A stretch of 44,450 nt of DNA from Pseudobutyrivibrio ruminis. Lineage in GTDB: Bacteria; Bacillota; Clostridia; Lachnospirales; Lachnospiraceae. This document shows, piece after piece, positions 15,331 to 24,201 of the stretch. The notes under the pieces were generated by a model. It had not been told where the DNA came from and did no database searches. It worked only from the letters and a program-made list of their open reading frames with translations. Location: positions 1-44,450 of the forward strand of contig SVES01000029.1 of NCBI GenBank assembly GCA_015057305.1, given 5' to 3'. Every line of letters starts with the position of its first letter. Position 1 is the first letter of the stretch. The translations under genes and the position numbers were made by a program.

Positions 15331-16215
15331 ATGAGTATTTTTACCGGTGCAGCAGTTGCAATTGTAACCCCTATGAACCAAGATGGTTCGGTTAATTATG
15401 AAAAATTAGATAACCTTATTGAATTTCAAATAAAGAATAGCACAGATGCTATTGTTATTTGTGGAACTACAGGCGAAGCATCAACCCTGTCACACGAGGA
15501 ACATATTGATGTTATTCGTCATTGCATTAAAACTGTCAATAAACGTGTGCCAGTTATAGCAGGAACAGGCTCAAATTGCACAGAAACAGCTATTTATCTT
15601 TCTAAGGAGGCTGAGTCTGCAGGGGCAGATGCAGTGCTACTTGTCACCCCATACTACAACAAAGCTACTCAAAATGGTTTATATGAGCATTTTAAGGATA
15701 CTGCTGAGGCAATTAGTATTCCATGTATTTTATATAATGTTCCTAGCCGTACAGGCTGTAACATTTTGCCAGAAACTGCAGTCAGACTGGCAAAGGATGT
15801 TGACAATATCGTAGCCATTAAGGAAGCCTCTGGCAATATAAGCCAAATTGCAAAGCTTGCTCAGCTGGCTAATGGTTGCATTGATATATATTCAGGTAAT
15901 GACGATCAAATCGTTCCGATTATGTCACTAGGAGGCCTTGGTGTTATATCCGTTCTATCCAATGTTGCACCACAGCAGACACATGATATTTGTCAGGCTT
16001 GTTTGGATGGAGATTACAAAAAGGCAGCTGCAATGCAGCTTGAGGCATTGCCTTTGATTGATTCTCTATTTTCGGAGGTTAATCCTATTCCTGTAAAGAA
16101 AGCATTAAATCTTATGGGATTAGGGGCAGGTCCTTTGAGAAAACCATTGACTGAAATGGAAGATAAAAATGCAAAAATCCTTGAGGAGAACATGAAGAAC
16201 TATGGAATTTACTAA
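15331..16215 (+). CDS. dapA: 4-hydroxy-tetrahydrodipicolinate synthase
   Basis: The enzyme condenses pyruvate with aspartate semialdehyde in lysine and diaminopimelate synthesis. It is 294 aa and has the family motifs GTTGEASTLSHEE (about 45-57), YYNKATQNGLYEHF, YNVPSRTG and AIKEASGNI with the Schiff-base Lys164. I chose the ATG at 15331 because AAGGAGG is correctly placed; an in-frame ATG at 15307 has no such site. It is first in the riboswitch operon, and its stop overlaps the start of the NhaC-type transporter gene by 14 bases. Confidence 0.97.
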   Translation: MSIFTGAAVAIVTPMNQDGSVNYEKLDNLIEFQIKNSTDAIVICGTTGEASTLSHEEHIDVIRHCIKTVNKRVPVIAGTGSNCTETAIYLSKEAESAGADAVLLVTPYYNKATQNGLYEHFKDTAEAISIPCILYNVPSRTGCNILPETAVRLAKDVDNIVAIKEASGNISQIAKLAQLANGCIDIYSGNDDQIVPIMSLGGLGVISVLSNVAPQQTHDICQACLDGDYKKAAAMQLEALPLIDSLFSEVNPIPVKKALNLMGLGAGPLRKPLTEMEDKNAKILEENMKNYGIY

Positions 16216-17740
16216 TACAATATGGTCCTTGTTGCCACCATTTATTGCTATATTATTAGCATTAATCACTAAAGAAGTATACTCATCATTATTTGTTGGC
16301 ATTCTTACAGGAGGCCTTTTGTATGCTGGGTTTAATCTTACCGCAACAATGGAACATATTTTTGTGGACGGAATGATTGGTCAGCTGTCAGATAGCTGGA
16401 ATGTTGGAATACTGATTTTCTTAGTAATCCTCGGAAGCATGGTAATGCTCATGAATAGAGCAGGCGGTTCTGCTGCCTTTGGAAAGTGGGCTGTTACTCA
16501 TGTAAAGACAAAGGCAGGGGCTCAGGTGGCCACAATTATTCTTGGAATGTTGATTTTTATTGATGATTATTTTAATTGCCTTACTGTAGGCTCTGTAATG
16601 CGTCCAGTTACCGATAAACATGGCATATCGAGAGAAAAGCTAGCCTATTTAATTGATGCTACGGCAGCTCCTGTTTGTATAATAGCTCCAATTTCATCTT
16701 GGGCAGCAGCAGTTACAGGCTTTGTTGATGGGGCAAATGGGTTGTCTTTGTTTATTAGGGCGATTCCTTATAATTTTTATGCCCTGCTTACAATTGTGAT
16801 GATGTTTACTATCACTTATATGAATTTCGATTATGGCGCAATGAATTTGGCAGAGTTAAATCACAAAGCCCAAATCAAGGCTAGAAAGAAAAAGGATGCA
16901 GCCAGTCTCACTGGTGCAGAGGACCAGCCACACCCTCCTGTTTCAGAACGAGGAAAGGTAATCCATTTAGTACTTCCTATTGTGGCTTTGATTATCTGTT
17001 GTGTTATTGGCATGATTTACACCGGCGGATTTTTTGAGGGTGTAGGCTTTATTGATGCATTTTCTAATTCAGATGCTTCAGTCGGCCTTGTTTATGGTTC
17101 TGTTGTTGCTTTAATTATTACAATAATATTTTTCCTTATTACACGGGTGTTAAGCTTCAATGAATGTATGAACGCCATACCTGAAGGCTTTAAAAGTATG
17201 GTGCCTGCAATCTTAGTTTTAACCTTTGCATGGACACTTAAATCAATGACAGATTCTCTTGGGGCAGCAAAATATGTGGCTGGAATAGTTGCAAATGTGG
17301 CAGATAACAGAGCACTTATGAGCTTACTTCCAGCGCTTGTATTCCTTGTGGGAATTTTCTTGGCCTTTGCCACTGGTACCTCTTGGGGTACATTTGGTAT
17401 TTTGATTCCTATAGTTGTAAATGTATTTGGCTCAGATGTTAACAATGAACTTATGATAATAGCCATTTCAGCATGTATGGCAGGTGCTGTATGTGGAGAC
17501 CATTGCTCACCTATATCGGATACTACGATAATGGCATCTGCTGGAGCGGATTGTAATCACATTAGCCACGTAACTACTCAGCTTCCTTATGCCTTTACAG
17601 TTGCAGCAGTATCCTTGGTTGCATACATTATTGCTGGTTTTGTTCGTAACTGGTTTATCTGCTTGTTAATAGGAATATGTATGATGATTGCTACATTATT
17701 TGCAATTAAACACATTTATTTAAAGAAAGTTAGTGCATAA
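16202..17740 (+). CDS. NhaC-family transporter, candidate lysine transporter
   Basis: This 512-aa protein has about twelve membrane segments and NhaC-family motifs. These include FIDDYFNCLTVGSVMRPVTD (about 120-139), FATGTSWGTFGI (about 394-405) and GDHCSPISDTTIMASAGA (about 433-450). It overlaps dapA by 14 bases and shares its lysine riboswitch. From the literature on lysine regulons, NhaC-type proteins under L-box control have been proposed as lysine transporters. The operon context therefore favours amino-acid exchange or uptake over simple Na+/H+ antiport, but the sequence does not settle it. Confidence 0.85.
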   Translation: MEFTNTIWSLLPPFIAILLALITKEVYSSLFVGILTGGLLYAGFNLTATMEHIFVDGMIGQLSDSWNVGILIFLVILGSMVMLMNRAGGSAAFGKWAVTHVKTKAGAQVATIILGMLIFIDDYFNCLTVGSVMRPVTDKHGISREKLAYLIDATAAPVCIIAPISSWAAAVTGFVDGANGLSLFIRAIPYNFYALLTIVMMFTITYMNFDYGAMNLAELNHKAQIKARKKKDAASLTGAEDQPHPPVSERGKVIHLVLPIVALIICCVIGMIYTGGFFEGVGFIDAFSNSDASVGLVYGSVVALIITIIFFLITRVLSFNECMNAIPEGFKSMVPAILVLTFAWTLKSMTDSLGAAKYVAGIVANVADNRALMSLLPALVFLVGIFLAFATGTSWGTFGILIPIVVNVFGSDVNNELMIIAISACMAGAVCGDHCSPISDTTIMASAGADCNHISHVTTQLPYAFTVAAVSLVAYIIAGFVRNWFICLLIGICMMIATLFAIKHIYLKKVSA

Positions 17741-17746
17741 TATGAT

Positions 17747-17780
17747 AAAATCTCCTTAGGACGACCTAGGGAGATTTTTT
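17747..17780 (+). terminator. Terminator-like hairpin carrying the TraX-like gene's ribosome binding site
   Basis: AAAATCTCCTTAGG (17747-17760) pairs with CCTAGGGAGATTTT (17765-17778) around an ACGA loop with one T-G pair, and the T-run ends at 17780. GGGAG (17769-17773) in the 3' arm is the only ribosome binding site for the ATG at 17782. It ends the dapA operon and at the same time forms the leader of the next gene. Confidence 0.75.
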
Positions 17781-17781
17781 A

Positions 17782-18543
17782 ATGGAAAAGAAATTTGGTA
17801 TGACAGGCACATGGTTAAAGTTAATTGCTGTTACAACCATGTTTATCGACCATATTGGTGCTGGTATAATCGAAATTTGGCTCTATGGAAACTGGTACAG
17901 TTTTCCTGAGGACTATCGCCAAAAAATGGAGATGGTGGATGGAGTTTTAAGAGCCATTGGAAGAATTGCATTTCCTATTTTTTGCTACATGCTTGTGGAG
18001 GGCTTTTTACATACTAGAAATGTAAAAAAGTATGGCTTAAGACTGTTTGTGGTAGGTCTTATTTCTGAAATACCATTTGATTATTTATTTGCAAATGATA
18101 TTTTTAATTTGTATCATAATAATGTAATGTGGGAGCTGTTATTGGGATTACTGGTTCTTAATTCAATCTCATATGTGGAGCAGCTTAACATTAATAACAA
18201 AGTGAAAAATTTACAGATAATGATAGTCCTGCTAGTGGGGATGCTGATAGGTCATTTTACGGCATTGGATTATGGCGCAGGGGGAATTTGTTGCATTGCC
18301 GCTATGTATATGTGGAATGGCACCGAACGTATTCAGAGGGTTAAGGCATTTGCTGTAGGAGTATTGGTGCTTGTAGTGACATTTGGATTAAAAGAGGCTT
18401 GGGCGTTTCTTGGGATTATACCAATGTATTTTTACAATGGAACCAGGGGAGCAGATAACAAGGCTATTCGTTTGTTTTTCTATCTATTTTACCCGGTACA
18501 TATTATTCTGCTGGGATTAATAGCCTATAGCTTCTTCAGATAG
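17782..18543 (+). CDS. TraX-family membrane protein
   Basis: This 253-aa protein has about seven membrane segments. It opens with GTWLKLIAVTTMFIDHIG, the signature of the TraX family, and contains FPIFCYMLVEGF, RLFVVGLISEIPFDY and the late FYNGTRG segment. TraX of the F plasmid acetylates pilin; chromosomal Firmicute homologues are acyltransferase-like proteins of unknown role. No conjugation genes are near. The start codon follows a hairpin and U-tract directly. Confidence 0.88.
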   Translation: MEKKFGMTGTWLKLIAVTTMFIDHIGAGIIEIWLYGNWYSFPEDYRQKMEMVDGVLRAIGRIAFPIFCYMLVEGFLHTRNVKKYGLRLFVVGLISEIPFDYLFANDIFNLYHNNVMWELLLGLLVLNSISYVEQLNINNKVKNLQIMIVLLVGMLIGHFTALDYGAGGICCIAAMYMWNGTERIQRVKAFAVGVLVLVVTFGLKEAWAFLGIIPMYFYNGTRGADNKAIRLFFYLFYPVHIILLGLIAYSFFR

Positions 18544-18610
18544 TTTGTAGACGCACACATATAATTGTGATAAAATGCTGAAAGTTTGAGCAATTTTAAG
18601 GAGGGATTAA

Positions 18611-19249
18611 ATGGAAAAGTTAGATAACGTAGTAGAGTTGACACATCCACTGCTTCAACACAAAATTACAATGCTTAGAGATAAGAATACAGGAACAGCA
18701 GAGTTTAGAGCTCTTGTAGAGGAAATAGCAATGCTGGAAGCCTTCGAGGCTCTTAATGATTTGCAGACAGTTGATATTGAATGTGAAACACCAATTGAAA
18801 AATGTATGGCACCAGTTATTGCAGGAAGAAAGATGGCTATAGTTCCAATTCTTCGTGCAGGTCTTGGTATGGTAAATGGTATACAGAGACTTGTGCCAAC
18901 AGCAAAGATTGGACACATTGGTATGTATCGTGATGAGGAAACTCACGAGCCACATGAATATTATTGCAAATTGCCTAGTCCAATTGAAGAACGTCTGATT
19001 GTTGTTACAGATCCAATGTTGGCTACTGGTGGTTCAGCAATTGATGCTATTTCTATGATTAAGCAACACGGTGGAAAGAAAATCAAATTTATGGCTATTA
19101 TTGGTGCGCCAGAGGGAGTTCGAGCTCTTCATGAAGCTCATCCAGATGTTCAGATTTATGTTGGACACATTGACCGCGAGCTTAATTCTGATGCATATAT
19201 CTGTCCTGGTCTTGGAGATGCAGGAGATAGAATTTTCGGTACAAAATAA
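18611..19249 (+). CDS. upp: Uracil phosphoribosyltransferase
   Basis: This pyrimidine-salvage enzyme makes UMP from uracil and PRPP. It is 212 aa, close to the usual 208-210. It has the PRPP-binding loop [17 protein letters not shown] (about 137-153), [16 protein letters not shown] at the N-terminus, [11 protein letters not shown] and the uracil-binding [15 protein letters not shown] at the C-terminus. AAGGAGGGA precedes the ATG. The next gene begins 25 bases on. Confidence 0.97.
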   Translation: MEKLDNVVELTHPLLQHKITMLRDKNTGTAEFRALVEEIAMLEAFEALNDLQTVDIECETPIEKCMAPVIAGRKMAIVPILRAGLGMVNGIQRLVPTAKIGHIGMYRDEETHEPHEYYCKLPSPIEERLIVVTDPMLATGGSAIDAISMIKQHGGKKIKFMAIIGAPEGVRALHEAHPDVQIYVGHIDRELNSDAYICPGLGDAGDRIFGTK

Positions 19250-19274
19250 ACACTGCACTTTTTAAGGAGAAAAA

Positions 19275-21551
19275 TTGGAACCAATTACCATCGAAAAGGG
19301 CAAAAAATTAATAAACGAAGGAGATATAGTAGATAGCCTTTATGTAATAATTAAGGGCGAGGTTTCACAGGAATGGAAGGGGCAGCATTTGATTCTAGGT
19401 CCAGGCACCGTAGCAGGATTGTCAGATGCCCTTAATCATGAATATGAAGCAGACTATACCGTAAGTGAGGACGCTACAGTAATCAAGTGTCCTTATAAAG
19501 CTATGTCTGATTTTGATGGTATTTTCAAAGAGCAGCCAGTGTATATTTTTGGCTTTGCAAAGGGCTCATTTAGGCAGTGCCGAGATGTATTTGCAATATA
19601 TGACGAATATAAAAAGAGAGTAGATGATTTTTTTGATTATTGCAGGGGTATCAATTCTGAATACCGCAAACAATGCAGAGTAGTTGGAATGACGCCAGAG
19701 GAAATACCCATGCTGGAGGAAATGGAGCCGCTGGTATTAAATGGTGAAATCCAAAAGTGGGAGCATGATTATATTGACTCTCTAAATAGCGTTGATAATA
19801 AAGAAATAGAAAACATATATGGAAAGCGTACTGAAATAGTTAATGGTGTAATCGGAATAAGCTGTGGATATATGAAACGAGCAATCGATAGCACTGAAAC
19901 TATGAGCTTTTATCTAGAGGAGTTTGCTCCGATTTTGCTATCTCCAGATAAAGGAGATATGTTTGACTTAATCTTCAAGCTGAGAATATATGCAGCAGAA
20001 CGTGGGGCTAATCAGGACAATATAATTAAGCTAATGAAGATGCTTTATAAATATCTGTCCCAGTCAGGACTTTATGATTCACAGCTGGTGAAGCAAAGAT
20101 GGCAGGAATATGATTCCCATGACTTCGTCGCGACTGCAGCAGCATTTGATGAGGCAAAGCAGTTAAAGCAGGCCGAATTCACACAGGCATTTGACCATAT
20201 TTGTGAATTCGCTGAAATAGACGAAGACAAGACAGCGGAATACAGACGGCAATTAGACGAATATCTTGCCCTATCAGACAGGGAGGGTAAGGAAGATAAC
20301 GAGCGCCGAGTTCGTAAGAAAGCTGTTGATTTATTCTATGAAGTTTATCTTAAGGTGTTCTTTAGAGCATTGGAGTTTGAGGCATATGGTGGACAGCTAG
20401 ATACTATCATCCTTATGTTTTTACATTTTGGATATATTCACTACGAGGCTATCGGAGAAGAGCTTACAAATGAACTTGCCGATTTGGTAGAGAGGCTGGA
20501 TTCACTGTGTGAGGGTGAGCATTTATTTACCATATATACATGGCTTAGGGCCATCTATGCAGGCGATAGAGAGCCAAGTAGAAACGAGCTCGACCTTGAT
20601 TACAGAGGTTTTGTATTAGAAGAACGAAAGTCAGGAAATATTGCTGAGGCTGATATGCCTAAGTGGATGAATGACCAGGAGCAAAAGGTAAAGTTTGAAA
20701 TAAACAATTTCTTTGTATCAGCAAACAGGACAACATCAGGGAAAATGACTTCATTCTGTCCAGTCCTTACTAAAGAAGACTTTGGCATGGACATCATGAG
20801 AATGCTTGTGACCAAAGCAAAGCTTTACGAGGCAATGGAAAAGATAGAAAGTGTTGATTATCAAATTTTCCTAAGGGAAGGCTTCTTTACAGATATGGAG
20901 GCCAATGTAAAGAGTGAACCTTACTATAAAAGGGTTGAGCCAGATATCATTTTACTTCCAAACTGCGGTATGCGTGGCATGATGTGGCAGGAGTGCGGCG
21001 GCATAAAGGTAGATAGTCCAGGTAGATTTGTTTTTCCAATGTTTACCTTCGATGATTTGGATAAGATGATGATATATTGTTGTGGTGCATTCCGCTGGGA
21101 GATTTGCCGTAAAGAGCAGGGCTCAAGGTGGAATGATATAGGAAGTGATTGTCTGACATCTGATTTCTATGACTACTTTACATTCTACAGAAAGAACAAG
21201 GAGCTTTCTGCGGAAAATAAAGAAAAAGTTAAGACATTGCTTAAATCCTCACGAAACAATATGCGTGAGGCATTCACAAAACAGTATACCCTTTGGATTA
21301 ACTTTGAAGCACAAGGCAGTATTCGACTTAATAAGCCAGAGCGAAATATTCTAAATAAGCACTGTACTTTTTCAAAGGCTTATCGCTCAAAGGTGGCTAA
21401 TCATCCAATGTATGAGCAACTGATTTCTAGGCACGAAATAAAGTGTAGTCAGGCTTTAAATCATTTAAAGACGATTATTGACAGGGTTGAAAAAAATGGT
21501 GGCGTTGTGCCAGATGAAGTGAAAAAAGGATTAGAGTATTTACAAATGTAA
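19275..21551 (+). CDS. Large protein with degenerate cyclic-nucleotide-binding-like N-terminal domain
   Basis: This 758-aa soluble protein starts with TTG at 19275 behind AAGGAGA. Residues 1-95 resemble a cNMP-binding beta barrel (KGKKLINEGDIVDSLYVIIKGEV). The phosphate-binding cassette reads GPGTVAGLSDALNHEYEADY, without the usual Glu and Arg, so canonical cAMP/cGMP binding is doubtful. The remaining 650 residues are unfamiliar. They include a Cys-bearing stretch (ILLPNCGMRGMMWQECGGIKV, MIYCCGAFRWEICRK) at about 560-625 and a charged helical tail. It lies between upp and a flotillin gene. I cannot assign a function. Confidence 0.7.
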   Translation: MEPITIEKGKKLINEGDIVDSLYVIIKGEVSQEWKGQHLILGPGTVAGLSDALNHEYEADYTVSEDATVIKCPYKAMSDFDGIFKEQPVYIFGFAKGSFRQCRDVFAIYDEYKKRVDDFFDYCRGINSEYRKQCRVVGMTPEEIPMLEEMEPLVLNGEIQKWEHDYIDSLNSVDNKEIENIYGKRTEIVNGVIGISCGYMKRAIDSTETMSFYLEEFAPILLSPDKGDMFDLIFKLRIYAAERGANQDNIIKLMKMLYKYLSQSGLYDSQLVKQRWQEYDSHDFVATAAAFDEAKQLKQAEFTQAFDHICEFAEIDEDKTAEYRRQLDEYLALSDREGKEDNERRVRKKAVDLFYEVYLKVFFRALEFEAYGGQLDTIILMFLHFGYIHYEAIGEELTNELADLVERLDSLCEGEHLFTIYTWLRAIYAGDREPSRNELDLDYRGFVLEERKSGNIAEADMPKWMNDQEQKVKFEINNFFVSANRTTSGKMTSFCPVLTKEDFGMDIMRMLVTKAKLYEAMEKIESVDYQIFLREGFFTDMEANVKSEPYYKRVEPDIILLPNCGMRGMMWQECGGIKVDSPGRFVFPMFTFDDLDKMMIYCCGAFRWEICRKEQGSRWNDIGSDCLTSDFYDYFTFYRKNKELSAENKEKVKTLLKSSRNNMREAFTKQYTLWINFEAQGSIRLNKPERNILNKHCTFSKAYRSKVANHPMYEQLISRHEIKCSQALNHLKTIIDRVEKNGGVVPDEVKKGLEYLQM

Positions 21552-21556
21552 ATAAT

Positions 21557-21640
21557 ATATCAAGGAGGGACCCGCTTGCGGGAGGATTCCTTGATATCTA
21601 GAAGTGCCCATTTGCGAAGCAAATTTTAAATGGCACTTCT
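21557..21640 (+). terminator. Two consecutive hairpins between the cNMP-like and flotillin genes
   Basis: The first hairpin pairs ATATCAAGGA (21557-21566) with TCCTTGATAT (21588-21597) and has an inner CCCGC/GCGGG stem at 21571-21582. The second pairs AGAAGTGCC and ATTT (21600-21613) with AAATGGCACTTCT (21628-21640), with an inner TTTGC/GCAAA stem. No long T-run follows, so partial termination or mRNA processing is likelier than full termination. Confidence 0.55.
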
Positions 21641-21671
21641 TCATATTTATAATCAAGTAGGAGGGAATGTT

Positions 21672-23186
21672 ATGGGATTAATTCCAATTATTGCACTTAT
21701 TATTGTGTTAGTGCTTATTATTATTGCAGGCTATGTAAAGGCTCCACCTGATAGAGCTTATATTATTTCAGGTCTTAGAAAGAATCCTAGAATCCTTGTT
21801 GGTAGAGCGGGAATAAAGATTCCATTCTTCGAGCGAGTTGATAAGTTATATCTTGGACAGATGACTGTAGATATTAAGACAGAGCAGTCTGTACCAACAA
21901 ACGATTTTATTAATGTAAATGTAGATGCTGTTGCCAAGGTTAGAATTGGTACAGATGCAGCTTCTATCCAGCTGGCTGCAAAGAACTTCCTTAACAAAAA
22001 TCCAGAGCAAATCACTATGGATTTACAGGATTCATTGCAGGGTAATATGCGTGAAATCATTGGTACACTTTCGCTGAAGGTTATTAATACCGATAGAGAT
22101 AGCTTTTCTGACCAGGTTATGGAAAAGGCATCTAAGGATATGAATAAGCTTGGTATTGAAATCCTTTCTTGTAATATCCAAAACGTAACAGATGAGAACG
22201 GCCTGATTAATGACCTTGGTATGGACAACACTGCAAAGATTAAGAAGGATGCAGCTATTGCCAAGGCCCAGGCAGATAGAGATGTTGCCATAGCTCAGGC
22301 AGAGGCAGATAAGGCGGCAAATGATGCTAGAGTAACAGCCCAGACAGAAATAGCTGAGAAAAACAATGCACTTGCTATTAAGCAGGCAGAATTAAAACAG
22401 CAGGCGGATACAGCAAACGCTGTTGCGGATGCAGCCTATTCAATACAACAGCAGGAACAGCAAAAGACAATTGAAACAGCTACAGTAAATGCTCAGATTG
22501 CTAAGGCAGAGCGTGAGGCTGAGTTGAAGCAGAAGGAAGTACTTGTTAAACAGCAGGAGCTTGCTGCACAGATTGAGAAGCAGGCTGATGCAGAAAAGTA
22601 CCAGGCAGAAAAGAAGGCTGAGGCAGAGCTTGTTCAGCGTCAGAAAAAGGCAGAGGCTGCCAAGTATGAGCAGGAGCGTGAGGCTGATGCAAGAAAAGCT
22701 CAGGCAGAGGCACAAAAGTATGCAGCTGAACAGGAGGCTGCTGGTATCAAAGCAAAATATGATGCTGAGGCAGCTGGTATTGCTGCAAAAGGTAAGGCAG
22801 AGGCCGAGGCTATAAAGGCAAAGGGTCTTGCAGAAGCTGAGGCAATGGAGAAAAAGGCAGAGGCATATCGCAAGTACAATGGCGCCGCTATGGCCGAAAT
22901 GATGATTAAGGTTATGCCTGAAATTGCTGCAGAAATTGCTAAGCCACTTGCAGCTATAGATAAGATTAATATTTACGAGACCGGCGAATCGTCAGAAGGC
23001 GGTGCAGCCAAAATCTCAGGAAATATGCCAGTTGTGCTAAAGCAGGTTTTTGATACAATGAGTGAGGCTACAGGAGTAGATTTGGCCGAAATCATGAAGG
23101 CTAACACATATGATGCCAAGGTTAACAAGAATGTTAATATTACTGGCGCAGACGTAACCGTAACTACAACAGAATCTGAAGAATAG
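21672..23186 (+). CDS. Flotillin-like SPFH-domain membrane protein
   Basis: This 504-aa protein has an N-terminal membrane hairpin (residues 3-23, LIPIIALIIVLVLIIIAGYV). The SPFH domain is at about 25-210 (PPDRAYIISGLRKNPRILVG, ERVDKLYLGQMTVDIKTEQS). A long Ala/Glu/Lys/Gln-rich coiled coil runs from about 215-410 with EAE repeats, as in flotillins (FloT/YuaG type). It probably scaffolds membrane microdomains. I chose the ATG at 21672, which has AGGAGGG at 21660-21666; an earlier in-frame ATG at 21630 lies inside a hairpin. A bidirectional terminator follows. Confidence 0.93.
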   Translation: MGLIPIIALIIVLVLIIIAGYVKAPPDRAYIISGLRKNPRILVGRAGIKIPFFERVDKLYLGQMTVDIKTEQSVPTNDFINVNVDAVAKVRIGTDAASIQLAAKNFLNKNPEQITMDLQDSLQGNMREIIGTLSLKVINTDRDSFSDQVMEKASKDMNKLGIEILSCNIQNVTDENGLINDLGMDNTAKIKKDAAIAKAQADRDVAIAQAEADKAANDARVTAQTEIAEKNNALAIKQAELKQQADTANAVADAAYSIQQQEQQKTIETATVNAQIAKAEREAELKQKEVLVKQQELAAQIEKQADAEKYQAEKKAEAELVQRQKKAEAAKYEQEREADARKAQAEAQKYAAEQEAAGIKAKYDAEAAGIAAKGKAEAEAIKAKGLAEAEAMEKKAEAYRKYNGAAMAEMMIKVMPEIAAEIAKPLAAIDKINIYETGESSEGGAAKISGNMPVVLKQVFDTMSEATGVDLAEIMKANTYDAKVNKNVNITGADVTVTTTESEE

Positions 23187-23193
23187 TAATAAT

Positions 23194-23293
23194 AAAGGTT
23201 CCTTGTAATTAATAAGCTATATATATTCTCAAGCGAAGCTTTCCATGCGTAGCGGAGAATATATATGCTTGTTAATGTAACAAGGAACCTTTT
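23194..23293. terminator. Long bidirectional terminator hairpin
   Basis: AAAGGTTCCTTGT (23194-23206) pairs with ACAAGGAACCTTT (23280-23292). An inner stem of AAGC plus ATATATATTCTC pairs with GAGAATATATATGCTT. A/T runs flank both sides. It separates the convergent flotillin and serine acetyltransferase genes. Confidence 0.8.
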
Positions 23294-23300
23294 GTTTACT

Positions 23301-24182
23301 TTATTTTACGTCGTAGTAGATGCGTGATTCTGGTGGAACAGATTCTGTTATGAAGGTAGAGCCTCCAATTATTGAATCATGCCCTATAACTGTGTCACCT
23401 CCGAGTATTGATGCGTTAGAGTAGATGGTGACGTTGTCTTCAATGGTTGGGTGTCTGCGAACACCGCGAAGACATTGACCGCCTCTTGTGGATAAAGCAC
23501 CAAGTGTGACACCCTGGTAAATTTTTACATTGTTGCCAATGGTAGTTGTCTCGCCTATTACAATGCCAGTGCCATGGTCTATAAAGAAATATTCACCAAT
23601 TGTAGCACCTGGATGTATATCAATTCCAGTATTTGAATGAGCATATTCTGTCATTATTCGTGGAATAATAGGAACACCTAGAAGGTAAAGCTCGTGGGCA
23701 AGCCTGTATATGGTGATGGCAAGTATTCCTGGGTATGCAAATATTATTTCATCAATGCTTGTGGCAGCAGGATCACCGTCGTAGGCAGCTTGTAAATCAG
23801 TGTCTAACAAGGCTCTGACATGAGGTATACGTTTGAGAAACGCCAAAGAAAGCTCTTCGGCCTTGGTGGTGCATATCTCATCTCCACATCCATCAAAGAC
23901 GCTATTGTAGCAAAGTACAAGGGAAATCTGCTTGTTTAGATTGTATACCACATCCTCCATAAGAGTATTGATATTAGTTTCCACATTATAGACTTTGTAC
24001 ACATGGTCACGATAATAGCCAGGGTAGACAATTCTAAGAAGCTTCATAGTAATATCAATGATACTATCCTTGTTAGGCTGGTGATAAGTGTCAAGCTTGT
24101 CTATAGCTCTGTCGGATTTGTAGTCCTGCATTAATTCTTTTGTAATTTCCAGCATTTCCTGCTCAATTTTTTTTCCGTCCAT
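23301..24182 (-). CDS. Serine O-acetyltransferase (EpsC/CysE type)
   Basis: The enzyme makes O-acetylserine for cysteine synthesis. It is 293 aa, with an extended helical N-terminus as in the EpsC subgroup. The left-handed beta-helix begins at about 185 with YAHSNTGIDIHPGATIGEYF and continues through IDHGTGIVIGETTTIGNNVKIYQGVTLGA to NASILGG. The catalytic His/Asp pair lies in the FIDHGTGIVIG region. GGAGAA precedes the ATG. It is 19 bases behind the methylenetetrahydrofolate reductase gene, giving a small sulfur-amino-acid operon. Confidence 0.93.
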   Translation of the reverse strand: MDGKKIEQEMLEITKELMQDYKSDRAIDKLDTYHQPNKDSIIDITMKLLRIVYPGYYRDHVYKVYNVETNINTLMEDVVYNLNKQISLVLCYNSVFDGCGDEICTTKAEELSLAFLKRIPHVRALLDTDLQAAYDGDPAATSIDEIIFAYPGILAITIYRLAHELYLLGVPIIPRIMTEYAHSNTGIDIHPGATIGEYFFIDHGTGIVIGETTTIGNNVKIYQGVTLGALSTRGGQCLRGVRRHPTIEDNVTIYSNASILGGDTVIGHDSIIGGSTFITESVPPESRIYYDVK

Positions 24183-24201
24183 ATGATTCTCCTATCAACT
24201 T

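Noticed and set aside
17782-18543. Evidence of a conjugative element from the TraX-like gene
   Set aside because: TraX-like proteins are common chromosomal genes in Lachnospiraceae, and no relaxase, coupling protein or type IV genes are nearby.
21630-21671. Earlier start for flotillin
   Set aside because: The ATG at 21630 is in the 3' arm of a hairpin with no ribosome binding site; 21672 has AGGAGGG and begins right before the membrane segment.
22250-22900. Repetitive DNA in the flotillin gene
   Set aside because: The repeats are codons for an Ala/Glu/Lys/Gln coiled coil, normal for flotillins; open frames on the other strand here are shadows of it.
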